Of a DNA stretch of 55,791 bases, positions 34,736 through 48,200 are shown piece after piece. A program made the translations under genes and the position numbers. Origin of the DNA: Parachlorella kessleri (taxonomy: Eukaryota; Chlorophyta; Trebouxiophyceae; Chlorellales; Chlorellaceae); the NCBI GenBank assembly GCA_001598975.1, contig BBXU01000763.1, positions 1 to 55,791 on the forward strand, in the 5' to 3' direction. The notes under the pieces are model-generated. The model saw nothing but the letters and a program-made list of their open reading frames with translations, had not been told where the DNA came from and made no database searches. The stretch's first letter is position 1. Every line of letters begins with the position of its first letter.

Positions 34736-37700
34736 TCACTCCAGCTGAGCATACCAGATGCCGGACACCTGCAGCCAGGCACGAGTATGTGGTTACGTTT
34801 GCAGGAGACAAGCAGGCACACTAACAATATTTTCAATCCATCTAGGACTACCGGGCCATGCCAGCAGGAAGCATGACCCAACACGTGTCTCCATATGCAA
34901 CCCCCCTCCCCACCCCCCACTCCCTCCCCCACCCACCCACCATGCTCGGCTTCGCAGGTGGGTACCCATCAGACCGCGTTGTGTACCCCGGGCCAACTTT
35001 GCACAGGGCGAGGTGGTCAGCATACCGTAGGCGGCACATGGCAGATGTAAAATTCCAAGGACACCAGCACCCCCTGCTTACCCTGACTTCGGCGGGGTCC
35101 CTGGCACCCATGTCATCTGAGGTCTGCTGCACAGTCTGGAACACTCCTCCGATCTCACCCAGGTCGTTCACCTGTGGGCAAAGGAAAAATGGTTTAGCCA
35201 TGACAGATGGATATATTTGTGTAGCCCTATAAGAGCAGCCCTCGTAGCCCTGTCACTGCATGGCTGGATCCCCACCTTGCGCCAATAATGTACAACTTGT
35301 GGTTCTGCACTGCGCACAACAAATTACAAGTGCTGCACCCCGTGTCCTTAACCTGCAACTCTCTGCACCATCCAGTAGCGGGAGCTGGTCCCACATTCTT
35401 ACCACATTGCCCGTGCATTTGACGCTTATATATCCAGGGGCTCTGCCCACCTGCGCAACGGCAAACTGTGCGGCGCCATCTGTCACAGCAATCCTCTTGC
35501 GGTTCTGGCGGGCCAAGTCCTCAGGGTCCCCACTCTCAGCGGCTTGAAGACCCTGCATAGGAGAGGATGTGAGATTAGTCATCAGATTAGATGTTGGAAT
35601 ATCATCACAGCGCTCCAGTGAGGTAACTGGAAAGAGGTGGCAAGTGCGTCTGTTGCCGTAAGAACACTCAGGGCATGGTGAAGCTGGCTTACAGGGTGTT
35701 GAAAGCTGGCTTGGGCAGCTATGTTGGTTCACGGGGGGTAGGAAGAGTTCGACCACTCCCAATGCAAGGTCCTTGCACAACAAAGAAGAAAAGCAGACTG
35801 TGGGATATCATGTGTAACGGGCTTGTGGTACATACCTGGAAGGCGTCATACCCGGTGGCAGGACCACGGCTGCAACACCAGGCCAAGTATGTAAGTGCTT
35901 AGTATGATCCCTGAGGAGTCGAGTGCCGGGTAAGATGCTGCCAAGCAACCACCCCCGGGGCGCATCCTAGCAGGACCAAGCCCTCCTTGGAGGGTGCAGC
36001 TACCAAGCAGGCACCGACAGCAAGTGGCCTTTGTTGCTGCCTCTCAACCGCCGGGTACCGAGGTGTGCACATGACAAGACCAGTTGCCTGCGTAGCCTGG
36101 CGTTAAGGCAGCTGGGGTGGGACAGCAATGGCTGGTCAGTGCTGTTACGGGCAGCCATGCTTGTGGTGGAGCATCCTCACCCGCGGGGGTCCATAAACGA
36201 GGTTCCACGGTAGCCGGGGACCTTGAAGCTGCCCTCCATCCCGTCAGGAGTGCCCTTCACGTCCAGATCCTTGATACTGCAAATCAGGGAGCAGTAAACA
36301 TGCACCACGGATATGCAAAGCTTAGAGCTAGGGGCACAGGGCTTTTCCACTTGCTTCAACCAGCCTCTGGTTGATAGGCGGGCCTACTGACTTCATGCTG
36401 GGAACGGCCCCCCGGGCAAACACAACGCCAACGCTTAACTGCAGTTACCGTCAATCAGCAGTCAGTGGAGAATACCTGAACATGAGCGGGAACTCCTCCC
36501 CCTTGGGCACCTGCACCAAGTGGATCACGCAGTGCAAGGTCAGTGTGCGCGCATGCCAACCCCAGACCTGCAGTTCCTTGGAACCGGTGAGACTCCTGCT
36601 GGACAGAGCTGCACAAGGTGTGGCACCAGTGCTGCTACTACTAAACCTCTGCTCATGTTGGGCATGTCATGCTGCATTTCGCTCCCTGGGTGGCCCCTCG
36701 ATTCACCTTGACAGTCACGACATTGAAGTCGAAGCCGCCCTCCTCTTCCTTCAAGTGCAGCTGCCCGTCCTTGGCAACATCCAGCTTGCCGCTCATCTGC
36801 AGCCAGCAAACATGGTGTAGACATGTGCTGCAGCAAGGAGGTGGGCATCCGCTCACATCTGAGGGCGAGGGTTAGCGCGACAGCAGGCTCATGGCCACTC
36901 AAGCAGATGTCCACACCACATGCCTGGTGCATGCTCTTTGGCTTGCTACGGCTATTGCTGCTGCTGATAAGCAAGGCAGGCAAGTCAGAGAACTGAGGGT
37001 GCTGGCTCCTCTGGCTCTATCCCACTTGTCTCACCCACAGTCCCAGGAAGCTGTTTGCGAGCAGCACGGTCATGGGGGCCAGTTGGGGTACTAGTCCTGT
37101 CAACACACCTCGGACAGAGTGTATGTCAGGCGAGTGAGCAGCTTGGAAGGCACCCACTCGGCAGCACCCTTGCCCTCCTCCTTGATCTGCACACAGCCCA
37201 GGAACAGCAGGATTACAGTCAGCAGCGTGTAGGCTAGGCTAGTCTAGTCTGCAGCGTTCCGCCAGCCTTGCATCTCAGCCTGAGGGGCCAGTAGTGGGAC
37301 GTAGCTGGCAAGATTGGCAGGTCACTGGTAGACGGCACGCTCAGTAAGGTCCAAGGGAGCGCTTCTGCCACAGGTAAGGCCAGGCCATACACCCAGCATG
37401 CAAGAATGAAGCCAGCATGCACGCCAAGCACTCTGCCAATGCCGCCCTTGATACGGTCACCCTAGGCTTGGCTGCAACAACCAGCCATGCAGGACAAGGC
37501 AACCCACGCACCTCAAAGCTGGTGGGCTCCATGCAAAACCTGACCATCTGGTAACTGCCAGGCTTCATGTCCTTCACATCAATGCTGGGCATGTCCACCG
37601 TGGGGCACAGCGCAGCGCGGCCTGGAGAACAGGGGCGGCCACGATGGTTGTTGTATACATAGCCGGGCATCAGCTGCATTGGCAAGCTGCTGTACACATG

Positions 37701-38325
37701 TGTTCAAATCTGTGCACAGTTGGTGTTCATCTGCCCGCAATTTGCCGTAGCATAGTATGCCAGACCCGCAGTTGAAGCCTACTGGCAGTGCCCCCTGGAG
37801 GTCACCGTTACCTACCACTGCCCTTAACCTCTTTGTAGGAAAGCTGCTGCATCTCGTCAAAGGTCAGGGCGGAGGCAGACTGCATGCAGGAAAGAAGACC
37901 GGAAAAATTGCTGGGCGACAAAGTCGGGAACAGTAGTGGGGCAGACAGGCTCAACTGCCAGACACCAACTGATGCAGATCGATCATCATGCTTCCTAATA
38001 ACGTTGCAAGGCTAGTGAGCATCTATGTATCCTTGAAGGCAGGGTTGAGCCGAGACACAGGCTGTCCTGTCTACTCACTCCTGCAACCAGGGCAACACTA
38101 GCCAAGGCAGCCGCTCCCTTGGCCACACGCCGGCCCACGTCAGACCACGCCAGTGGAGGATGTGCGTTGCATGTCACCTTGGTCTGAGACCTGCACCGCA
38201 AGTGTCCAGTAGCAGGCGTTAGGAGTCAGCCTTGGCACAAGAGTTGGCAGGGAAGGAGCCAAGAGCAGCGGTACCCACCGGCACGGCCTAGCAACGCGCA
38301 GGTTCGAGGAACAAAAAGTCTGCAT
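34736..38325 (-). CDS. PSBO: photosystem II manganese-stabilising protein PsbO (OEE1)
   Basis: Thylakoid-lumen extrinsic subunit that stabilises the Mn4CaO5 water-oxidising cluster. Twelve exons: 38279-38325, 38079-38190, 37816-37879, 37512-37621, 37109-37186, 36707-36796, 36476-36510, 36181-36276, 35836-35869, 35451-35552, 35082-35171, 34736-34768, giving 296 aa. Residues 1-57 form a bipartite targeting peptide: a basic stroma signal, then AAALASVALVAGSASA as the lumen signal with the AXA cut before LTFDEM (mature about 239 aa). The conserved disulfide Cys pair is visible in ALCPTVDM and VRFCMEPTSF. Other signatures are LLTRLTYTLSE, VPGYRGTSFMDPRGRG, TGYDAFQ, GVFQTVQQTSDDMGA and the terminal VSGIWYAQLE. 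The last exon is only 33 nt. An apparent extra exon at 36392-36438 is excluded because direct splicing restores FPLMFSIKDL as in other PsbO proteins. The gene is divergent from the activase-like gene. Confidence 0.96.
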
Positions 38326-39430
38326 AGTCCTGTCCGTGGGCTGATCTGCTGCAAGGGGGACTGGAAAGGAGGGCAGGGTGCCTGTGCCTGCGAGGCCCTT
38401 GGACAACGTTCTGCCAAGCCCACGAATAATTGCCTCTTCATCCAAACCCCCACGCAACTTATAGCAGCCCTCTCGAGAGGTATCGCGCGGGGTGAGATGC
38501 ATAGTGCCACGATTCGCACACGACATAGCGTGAGGCATGGGGCAGGGCGCGAGCGCGGCTATAACAAGCGGCGTCCCGTAGGGAATGACCCAAGTAGATC
38601 ATATGGCGCATTTGCCCAAGCCGATGGTGAAAATCGCAGAGCAGCCTAGGAACACAGCAAGTGGATGGGGTATGTCTGTCAAGGGTGGGTGCCTGCCATG
38701 GCTGGGTGCCCATAACTTCAATGCTGCTGATCAGACCCCTATAACTTTTGTATTGGTACTTAAGAAGTGAGCTTCAGCTGCAAGGGTTGACGAAACTGTG
38801 CTCCTAGATGCGGTTGACAGAACGTGGCTGCAGTGGACTATGCTAGTAGAACAAACCTGCGGGCCTCTGCCTGACCAAGACGATGTCAGTGGCCCCCTTT
38901 TGGGCCAAGCTGTGCCTCCCTGACGTGACCTCTGCAACGTTTCACACAGACAGTTGTCGTCTTAGCTAAGTGCTGTAAGTAAAGCTATGTGCCTCCCACA
39001 ACAAAGACTGCCCACAGCATGGTTCCAGTAATCCCTAGTTATGGGAGCTGCATGTGCTACCAACGCTGTACCCTTGCCCACCATGGTCGGGAAATGCCCA
39101 AACAGCTTCTGGCTCCCATAAGCGCGTAAAGCGCTGGAGATAGTCTGACAGCAATTCTCACTTTGTTAATTACAATGACAGTGACAAGGAGCTGAGCCAG
39201 CAAGACAGCAGCTCCCCAAATGTACCCCAGCATGCTGCAGCAGCCGGCCCGCCAAGGCGCGACCCTCTAAACGGAACGCATTGTCCTCAGCGGCGAACAA
39301 TCTTGTATTGGTATATTATAGGATGCACTTCTATGGACCTCCAACCTCCCTCATAGATTTTACCCCCAGGCAACCTGTGCTTCCACACCTCGCTTCAGCC
39401 TGGCAGGCGCCTTTCCGCTTTACAAAAGTC
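38326..39430. promoter_or_regulatory. 1.1 kb divergent promoter region of PsbO and the Rubisco activase-like gene
   Basis: Both flanking start codons face away from this interval, so it should hold promoters for two photosynthesis-related genes. I see no recognisable coding sequence. An AT-rich TATATTATA lies at 39312-39320, about 110 bp before the proposed activase-like start, as a possible TATA element. Shared light-responsive elements could be present but none is clear by eye. Confidence 0.45.
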
Positions 39431-42400
39431 ATGAGGATTGCGACTGCAGCGCAAGCTTCTGGAGCAGGTGGGCCTGGTCAGCCGGGCGAAGGATGCCTTG
39501 GGTGAAGTTCCCCCAGTTGCCGTCTCACACCAGCACAGCGAAGGCTAGTTGGCGTATGCTGCTACAATAGAGAGTAAGCAGGTCTGGAGGCTGTTGTGCT
39601 GCACGAGTACTGTTGCAGGCAACCACTTAAACGGCACACCCGCAGCGCAAGCAGCAGCATCTACCAGCAGGCCACCACGGCCCAGTTTTCGTGTCAAGCT
39701 GCCACCAAGGCCGCAGAATGGGAGCTCATCCCCCCATCAGGGCCGGTTCACGTCCAGTTGGGATGCCAAGGAGGCAGGGGGCGGCCGTGATACAGACGCC
39801 GATTATCTGTATGAACTGGGAGCTTCGCAGCAATACAACATTAACGTGGACCACGGTGAGGACAAGCGGGGGAAGCTAATGGAAGTCGTGTCAGATGGGT
39901 TCGACAGTGCGGGCTGCCCTTCAACCTGTACAATCACGCATGTAGGGCCGATGCTGAACGCAAGCAAGTGCCCACACAGCGCATGCTTGCAGGCCAGAAC
40001 TCTACCAACCTTGACTCGCTCTTTACCGGCAAGTTTCTGGGCCAGAAGAGTGACATTGCGGACGGCTCGCTGCGGGCATATGAAATGCGCAAGCTTGACA
40101 ACCTGGTGGGCGACTACTATGTGGCTCCCAGGTAGGCAGTCTGTAGACTTTTCTTAAGGGAGTGAAGTATTCAAGTCTGAAGGCTGGACAGGCTAATCGG
40201 TCCTACGAGAAGGCACCAAGATGTGAGCAGGGAGGACACTGGGGAGGAACAGCATCCTCAATGCTTGCCCACCTCGTTCTGGAGTTTGCTGTGGTAACCA
40301 GGTGGGCGCAGGGCTCTTCCCAGGCCTGCTGGCACGATGGATCTTCCCAAATCTTGTGTCTGGGTACATGCATGGATGTGATGACGAACAGTAATTCTGG
40401 AGGTGCTATCCAGGCTGAGGGGCAGCCGAGCAAATTCCATCTGTGGAGGTCGCGAGGGTTGTGGCAATAGCCCACCCTTGCACCCATGCAAAAGCCTATA
40501 AATTTGCACATGTGTTTCTTTTGTCTCTCTGAACAGGTTCTTGGAGAAGGTGGCAATGCATGTGGCCAAGAACTACCTTGCGGACAACTTTGACGCTCAG
40601 ACCAAGGTGCCGCTGATCCTGGGCATCTGGGGCGGCAAGGGCCAGGGCAAGTCGTTCCAGACGGAGCTGGCCTTCAAGAAGCTGGGGTGAGTAGGCGGCG
40701 AATCAGCCGAAGTAAGTTAACTTGAAATGCGCGGGCGGCAAGGGCCAGAGTGCATCGTTCTAGAAGGTGCTTGGCTGCAAGAAGTTGGCATGAATGCAGG
40801 GAAGTTAGCCGGCTAGGAAATTTTTGTGTGAAGTGGGTAGACAAACCGTGTGCCCGGGTTGGAGTGGAGCGCCTAACAGGGTACGTCAGGGTGCTAAGGT
40901 GCGGGTAACGCGCAGCGATGCATGCCGCCAGGCTTTTTTGCGGCGTGAACTCCACAGCACTGGCAGCTGCCCGAGGTTGGGTGGGCTGGGAGCCTCACTT
41001 GCACACCCTTGCTCTGCGCCGTGCTGCCCATTTGTTGTGCAGTGCAGACAGCGGCACATCACCAGAAGGGCATTTCCCCCTTGCAGGGTGGAGCCCATCG
41101 TTATGTCTGCTGGCGAGCTGGAGCATGAGTGGGCCGGCACTCCAGGGCGGCTGATACGTGAGCGGTACCGGCGGGCAGCAGAGGTGTCGCGGGTGCACGG
41201 CAAGCTGTCCTGCCTGCTGATCAACGACATTGATGCAGGCATTGGCCACTTTGACAACACACAGGTGGGCAGGAAGGTAGCTGAGCTGCATTCTGCAACA
41301 CTGCATCGCACGGGAAGGGCAGCTTGCTAACTGCAAATGCGGGATGTTGGGGTTATGCTGGCTTGTCAGTGACCTGGAAGACAGCAAAACAGCAGTGACG
41401 TGTCAACCAAGCTCGTCTGTGGGACCCGACATCCTTCCACACACTTGACGCATCTCTCACCCAGCTTGCCCTGTTGATTCCGCCACCAAACATACCTTGG
41501 TGTGCCGCTGCAGATCACCGTGAACAACCAGATAGTGGTGGGCACGCTGATGAACCTGTGTGACAACCCCACCCGCGTCAGTGTGGGGCAGGACTGGCTG
41601 GAGAAGGATAGCGTGAAGCGGATCCCCATTATCCTCACAGGTAGGCCTGCTGGTCTTGATGCTGAGGTCGACCCAGCAATGTCAGAGTGACTGTGGAAAG
41701 GGTGTCTCAGGCCCGTCCGGGCTCTTTCAGAGAGGGGCGTAGGTTTGCCTCCATCAGGGGCCGGGTGTCAAGCCGTCGGTAGGTCTATGTGCAAGGAATC
41801 CTGTTGGAAAACAGAACATTGCCCCCAAATGGCCAATGTCCTTGAGCGAGCAGGCAGGCAGGCAGGCAGGCAGGCAGACATAAGCAGAGCAGAGGACGTG
41901 CAGTGTTGCCACATGACCGATGCAGGGAACGACTTGAGTCGTGTGTTTGCGCCGCTTGTTCGGGATGGGCGCATGGACAAGTTCTACTGGCATCCCACCC
42001 GGGAGGACTTGGTAGCCATCCTGTATCAAGTGAGCGCGCTGCCCGGCTCTAGAACTTAGCATTGCGCTGAGCTCGGCGCGTTTTGACTTGCACAAGCGGC
42101 GGGCTTGCCTTGGAACAAGACAAGCCACCCACGCGTGCTTCGATTGCTGGCACTATAGACATGCGCTGGCAAGGCACCAAACAAGTGGGGCCGGCTTTGC
42201 TGTCAGGGCATTGTTTTTCCATGGTGACGGGATGGCAGTAAGCAACTCCTTACCCTTGTGCTCCACCCTTGTGCATGTGTATGAAGAATGACCTGCATAT
42301 TGACGTCCCTCCATGGCCTATAGGCCGGTTGATGAGGTAGTTAATAAGATTGCGGCCCAGTCTTTCAAGCCCACTGTACAGGCCTGTCCCTCTCAGTGCA

Positions 42401-43862
42401 GATGTATACTGCCAGCTTCATGACCCAACTGTTTCTCTTACCTGCCCCTCCGAGCGCAATCCCGCTGCAGATGTATAAGGATGACGGCTTGAGCCGTGCT
42501 GACATGGAGACGCTGCTGGATGCCTACCCTCAACAGTCGCTAGACTTTTTCGGGGCGCTTAGGTAGGCTCACTGCCAGCAAGTCTTCTGTGGTTGGATAC
42601 TACAGGGGCCAGATGCCTTGCTGGGGAGAGAGGTGCCCTCTGCCCTTTACAAGATGTGCATGTGTGACCAGCTGTGCGTGACACACAGGGTTCGCCCAGC
42701 CTCTGCATGTCTTAACTGGAAGGGCTGCCGCTCAGTAGCCCAATCCGCCTGCATGTTATCTGCGGCATAATGTCAGCAACTTTTGTTGACTATCTGCAGA
42801 GCTTCCACCTATGACAACCAGATACGTGACTGGATCAAGCGGGATGTCATTAAGGGGGAGATTGCAGGTATGAGTTTCCGATGCGAGCAGCCCCTCGTTT
42901 GTTGCTAACCTGTTTCTATATGCCACTCAGCGAGGGTAGGGGCAGTCTTGTGCCTCACGATGCTCCTCCTTCCTGCCATATTTGGAAACTTTCAATTCCG
43001 TGAGGCTATCTGAACAGAAATCTCATCGCGTCAGGGATTTGAGACCCCAAGCAATAGACTCTTATGGGTAGGGTGTGTGCACTGACCCACTTGCCGACAT
43101 GGTGTCAGGAACGCATGCATTCATGAGTTTGGACTGTGGGAGGCGCGTGGTTCAGAAGGTGCATGGTGATCTATCCTAGCTTTCTAATACCACGTCACGT
43201 TTTAGGGACTTACGACTGCACTGGGCCGCCTCTGCAGAGGAGAACGAGAACTTGAAAGAGCTAGGGCGGCGGCTGGTGAGGCAGGAGGGCCTGCCTAAGT
43301 TTGAGCCGGTGCAGCTCACCACCGCCATGCTGCTGCTGGAAGGTGAGCAGGGGGATTAGCTTGATGGCTAGTAACACAGCGGCTGCTAGCACACTGGCAT
43401 ACTGTCCCATGGGGCAGCTGAGGAGGGGTGCTGAGGTTCAGCGGCAGTAGCAGCAACAGCAGAGAAGAGCTGCAGGCATGGGCACAACCCGGTGCTGGGA
43501 GTTCAGAGCGCTTGCAAAGCTAATCGGAGAACGCTTGCAACGCTTGGGTTAGCTTTGTCACTCTGTGCAGCCTGCTGGCTCACCCAGGGCAATCAAAACC
43601 TGCCCTGGAAAAGAGGCGAAGCCTGCATGCACGTCCCAGTGCCTGCGCATGCTGCTGCGTCTGCTGTAGCTGATGCTTCAGTTTCTGCTTTTCCACCCTC
43701 GTGGTACGCTCAGCATGCTCTCATCAGTCAGGGCAAGCTGCTGCTGATCGTGCAGGCGAGCGCTTGGTGATGGAGCAGGACATGGTCATGTCCATGAAGT
43801 TATCCGACGAATACCTGAAGAAGCAAAAGGGAGGGCCCGGCATCATTGGCCTCAAAGGTTGA
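39431..43862 (+). CDS. Rubisco activase-like AAA+ ATPase, chloroplast
   Basis: AAA+ protein of the Rubisco activase family, expected to use ATP to remodel Rubisco or a related client in the stroma. Eleven exons: 39431-39467, 39619-39855, 39993-40131, 40537-40686, 41087-41264, 41514-41640, 41926-42029, 42471-42562, 42800-42867, 43238-43342, 43756-43862 (447 aa). The first 60 residues are basic and Ser/Pro-rich, like a transit peptide. Walker A is GGKGQGKS (170-177), Walker B LLINDIDAG (231-239), and the arginine-bearing segment RDGRMDKFYW (302-311). Compared with canonical activase it has AGELEHEWAGTPGRLIRERY instead of the ESGNAGEPAKLIRxRY form, plus QIVVGTLMNLCDNPTRVSVG and SDIADGSLRAYEMRKLDNLV, which I associate with the plant activase-like (At1g73110-type) branch. 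It lacks the redox Cys tail of plant alpha-activase. The short first exon is the least certain part. Confidence 0.87.
41851..41877 (+). repeat. (CAGG)n microsatellite in an intron of the activase-like gene
   Basis: About six and a half uninterrupted CAGG units lie in the intron before exon 7. A shorter run, GGCAGGCAGGCAG, occurs in an AK6 intron near 31753. Confidence 0.85.
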
Positions 43863-45253
43863 GTTTGGGGTGTTTTGCTGGCTAGCGGTTGGCTGAGGTA
43901 GGGGCTGTAGGCAGTATGCAGACCGAGGCTTGTCCAGCGGGCTTCAAGGCCCTTAATTTTCTCATGAGACAACACGTGCAAGGGGCTACCTCATCCTAGG
44001 GTGAGCTGACATGTGTCGGACTTCGGTCCTGCACAAGGTGGCCTTGAGCGCTATCCTTCGTCATATGTGTGCAGCTGGGTCTTTGCGGCCTCTTCAAATG
44101 CAACAGCGTGGTCTGAACATTGGATGTGTAATCACTTGTTTGAGACCTGGTCATTTCATCATACTGCTTTACCTGCCTGCCGTAATTCTTTGAGCCTGGT
44201 ATACAGCACTGGAGGTCCCTGAGAGGAGTATTGTTTATGGGTCAGCGCGGTTGTTCCGCAAGGTGTCATCTGGTGTCTTCTGTTGCCTTCAAAGTGTTCA
44301 CCTGGTGGCTGCTAGCAAGGCTGCAGGTGGCTGCTGAGGTTGTGTAAACGGCCAGTACAACGGTTTAGTGTCAGCACGTAGGGACCGTGTTCCCGTGCTT
44401 GTCGGCCCTTGCGGCTCGTGCACATTCGCTGCTGGCAAGGCTGGTGCCAGCACCGCTGATTGTGCAACAGAGCTGCTGCCAGCGGCATGGCACTGTGGGC
44501 AGCTGTAAGCAGGTTGGACAGGTACCCTGGCAAGGTGCCCCAGACGGCGACTGAAACCCTGGCGTTGAGAATGGTGGACCCTGGCAGGAGGTCATCAAGC
44601 CACCTCTGAAGCTGCTGTCAACCACTAAGCTGCTGTCAAACACCAGCAGTGGCAAGTGCCTCCCATCCCTTGTCTAGCCTGAGGAGTGGGCAAGCTCCAG
44701 TGCCGCATGCCTCTGGAAAACTGATTACTAGTGTGTTTATTGCGGTCCTTCTGACACAGTTGGCAGGGGACCTGTAGTCTGGGCCGGACCATGGAGGTCT
44801 AGTAAGGCAGTCATAAGGCCTTATTATGGTACTATTCTTTGTGGCACCCTTCGTAAAAAACGATTCATGGGACATCGTTCAGCAGCTACTCTGGGCTCCC
44901 ACGCTCATCGAAGCTGCTGCAGCTGCTGGCCCGCCGGTTTAGGTCATCACCTTATAGGTGATGTCATCAGGTAGACTATCCGACTGGTGGCCTTAAAAGC
45001 TGGGCATTGACTTACCAACAGCAGCATCAATTGGTACAGGTGAGAAACTCGTGCGATCGTGTCAGGATTGGTAGCGGTCTGCCCAGCTAGATCGCCACTG
45101 CTGCAGTACCACTCGCTTACAGACCCTGCCTGGCCAGTTCCCCCACGTGCACATAGAGGCCTAGCACTGATCTGGTAATGAACTGACAGCACCGCCCTAC
45201 AGCTGTTCTTCATTGACCTACTGTGCCACTGCCCTGACCAGCAGGGGATCACC
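43863..45253. other. spacer between the activase-like and NmrA-like genes
   Basis: This 1.4 kb lies between two plus-strand genes. A TGTAA at about 44125, 260 bp past the activase-like stop, is a possible poly(A) signal. No coding segment could be recognised on either strand; several CTGCTGTCA-type short repeats occur around 44600-44640. Confidence 0.45.
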
Positions 45254-48200
45254 ATGGCTGGCAAGCTTGTTGCGGTGTGTGGGGCGACAGGTCAGCAGGG
45301 AGGGGCCGTGGTGGACGCCCTGTTGCGCCTGGGTGGCTACAAAGTGAGGGCACTCACCAGGGACCCTGCCTCCAACTCCTCCAAGAAGCTGGCCGACAAG
45401 GGGGTGGAGGTAGGTAGTTCGTAACCTGCTAACCTTGGCCCCAGGGCAGCGGAAGTGGGGTCCTCCTTCAGCTTGCCAGCAGGGGTTGAGATGGGTACTT
45501 CTTGCTGGAACGCTAGCTGGGTCGACAGGTGGCACGCCGTGGGGCAGGCAGTAGCAGCAGTCATGGTCCATCGCTGGGTGGCTTCCAGCACTTTGAGTCG
45601 CAGTGCTACTACGTCCTTGGGATGAAAGTGGCTTGATGAGGTGCTCACGCACATTGGCTGTCCTTCAGGTGATGAAAGCCGACTTCGAAGATCCTGCCTC
45701 GCTTGAGGCTGCCTTCCAGGGCGCTGACGCTGTCTTTGGCGTGACTGGTGAGGAGAAATGCCAAGTAATTAGCCGATAGCAGTGCGGGTTGTGGCTGCCG
45801 ATCCGGTTGTAGTAAGCTGGTTCTGTCTGGCTTCATGTGACCAGACATACGCTGCAAAGTGCACACCATGTACTGCATGCAACTGCAAGACCTGCATGTA
45901 TTGCCTTGTCATTTCCATAAGCCTCATGCCACTTGTCCCAACAGGCATAAGTGCCAAGTGCTGCTGTAGCACTTGTCCCAACAGGCATAAGTGCCAAGTG
46001 CTGCTGTAGCATAGTAGAGTGCAGCTGTCCCCAAGGATAAACACTTGCCATGTGCACGGCCAGCCAGTCAACAACACTGGACACTGGCAAGCTATAGAAC
46101 CTGACAGCGACCCAAGAGGCCGGTCATGAACCCCCACTATCATGCTCTGCAGACTTCTTCGCTGGGTGTGGGCTGGACCCCGCCAGGGAGATCCAGCAGG
46201 GCAAGAACATGGTGGACGCAGCCAAGAAGACAGGTGAGGGACTCCTGCGCAGACGGCATTGTCAAGTGGAAGAGAAAGGCGACGCATACCTACCCAGCGG
46301 CTCACGTTAGTACTGACTTATAGAGGATACTCCTCAAAGGATTATCACTTTGTACACATCCTGAGCTCAATCAGGGAAGCTTCAGGGCCTGCTGAGAGCA
46401 ATCACTAAATGTACAGTTCTCCACTTGCCTCTGCCTTGCCAAAGTGCAGGCGTGGGTCACTTTGTGTGGAGCACCCTGGAGCCAGCCCAGGAGGCCACCA
46501 AGGGCATCCTGGAGCCGGTCAATGCTGGTTACACGGTGGGTGGCCTGTTGGCGAAACGGAGGTGTTCACTGATGCATGGAAGGGGGCCCTGGGCCACGTG
46601 TGTCTGACATGTGGGCTATGAAGATCAGCTGGAGATGCATTCCACTCTGGAACGCTGCATGGATCGACCTGGCCTTGCTTTGGGGCAGGTTCGTGGTTCT
46701 GTTCAGGCATTCAACTTGGCTACGAAGGCTGAGGTGCTTTACAATACCCCTACTGGTTCACTCCCATTGCAGGTGCCCCACTTTGACACCAAGGCCGAGG
46801 TGGAGAAGTACCTCCATGAGCAGCTGCCTGGCAAGTGAGTGGTGAACTGCGTAACAGCCTGGTGCCTGCCACCCTGACCTCTGCTTACCCCAGCATCATC
46901 TGCGTGTGGCATGGCCTGTTCGGCCTTGGACCATACAGCTACTTGACTGGGTGCCACAAAGCCACAAGCTTGCAGCCACTTGCCGTGGTCACGCCTTTCC
47001 TAGCTTGGCGTGCTCAGCAGCAGCGTCGCTGCAGGCGAGATGCCGCGAAAAATCACACTGTGGCCGGACAACTGACGGAAGGGGGGCATCTGCTGCTGTG
47101 TGTAGGGGGACGGCCCTGCTGACCAGCTTCTTCCTGGAGAACATGCTGCCCGGTGAGTCATCACCCACATCCTGAGAAACAAACTCAGCCCCTCACAACG
47201 CCCATGTATGACTGGATGCTGAGGAAGGATTGCGCTGTCCCCTCAAAATTGTGGTAGCCATCGCCTTTGCAGGTGCGTGGATGGCCCCAATGAAGCAGCC
47301 GGACGGCACCTTCATCATGGTGTTCCCAGTGGGCACTGCCACGGTAAGCACCACTGCCAGCCATGAGCCCACTTTCACCTGCGGATGCTGCGTTTGGTAT
47401 CTAGCGCGGGGCACCGTCCCTTGGGCTGGCATTGCCCATCCTGGATACACTGCTGGATACACTGCTTGAGCTGTGGCTCTGCTTAGCTTGGCGTGAAAGC
47501 AGCCCTTGGCTACCTGCCGTTTAATTTCTGTTATGGCCCACAGCTGTGGGCGCCTGCCTCCAGTGGTGGTTGCTGCCTCTAGTAGATACAACAGAGCTTA
47601 GTACACGCATCCCTTCCAGCTTACCTGCAAAGGTCAGTGACGGGTGTTCTTCTTCCATACAGCTTGCCTACTGCTCCACTGCTGACATCGGCAACGTGGC
47701 AGCGGCAATCATTGCTGGTGGGCCGGGCAAGTTTGCTGGCAAGACGGTGAGGCAGGCTCTCCGTATTGGGTCCGGTGTTGTGTGGCATTTCAGTCCTAGA
47801 TACCTGTGGCCGACCAATGAGGCACCCTTGTGTAGACGACCTGTGGGCGCGGATATCTCTATGAAGCTGCGCTCCTTAGAGTGAAGACCACCTTGCATGC
47901 GCATTCACAGGGTGGCTCCCGTGGCAATGTCTGGATTCCTTGTTCCTTGTCCACGCAAGGAAGAAACCTCGTAGGTTTGCTCTTGCGGCTGCTGCAGGTG
48001 CCAGTGGCGGGAGACTACCTCACACTGGCAGCCACCACGGAGGCCGTGAGCAAGCTGACGGGCAAGAAGGCAAGGCGGGGTGGCACAGGGAGGGGAGGGC
48101 TGCTCAATCGGCCGATTTGCATTACTCAGGAGTGACCCAGTCCTGGCCGCTGTGGGTGCTTGGGCAGCCACATGGGCACAGCATTGGTCTTAGGGGGTCA

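Noticed and set aside
36392..36438. Apparent PsbO exon reading VGVVFARGAVPSM
   Set aside because: Joining its neighbours directly restores the conserved FPLMFSIKDL sequence in phase, while including it adds residues not found in PsbO.
41851..41877. CAGG run as a possible CRISPR-like or regulatory array
   Set aside because: It is a simple 4 bp microsatellite without spacers, inside an intron.
42398..42480. Repeated GCAGATGTATA near the acceptor of activase-like exon 8 as another junction duplication
   Set aside because: Only 11 bp match and the flanks do not align, so chance cannot be excluded.
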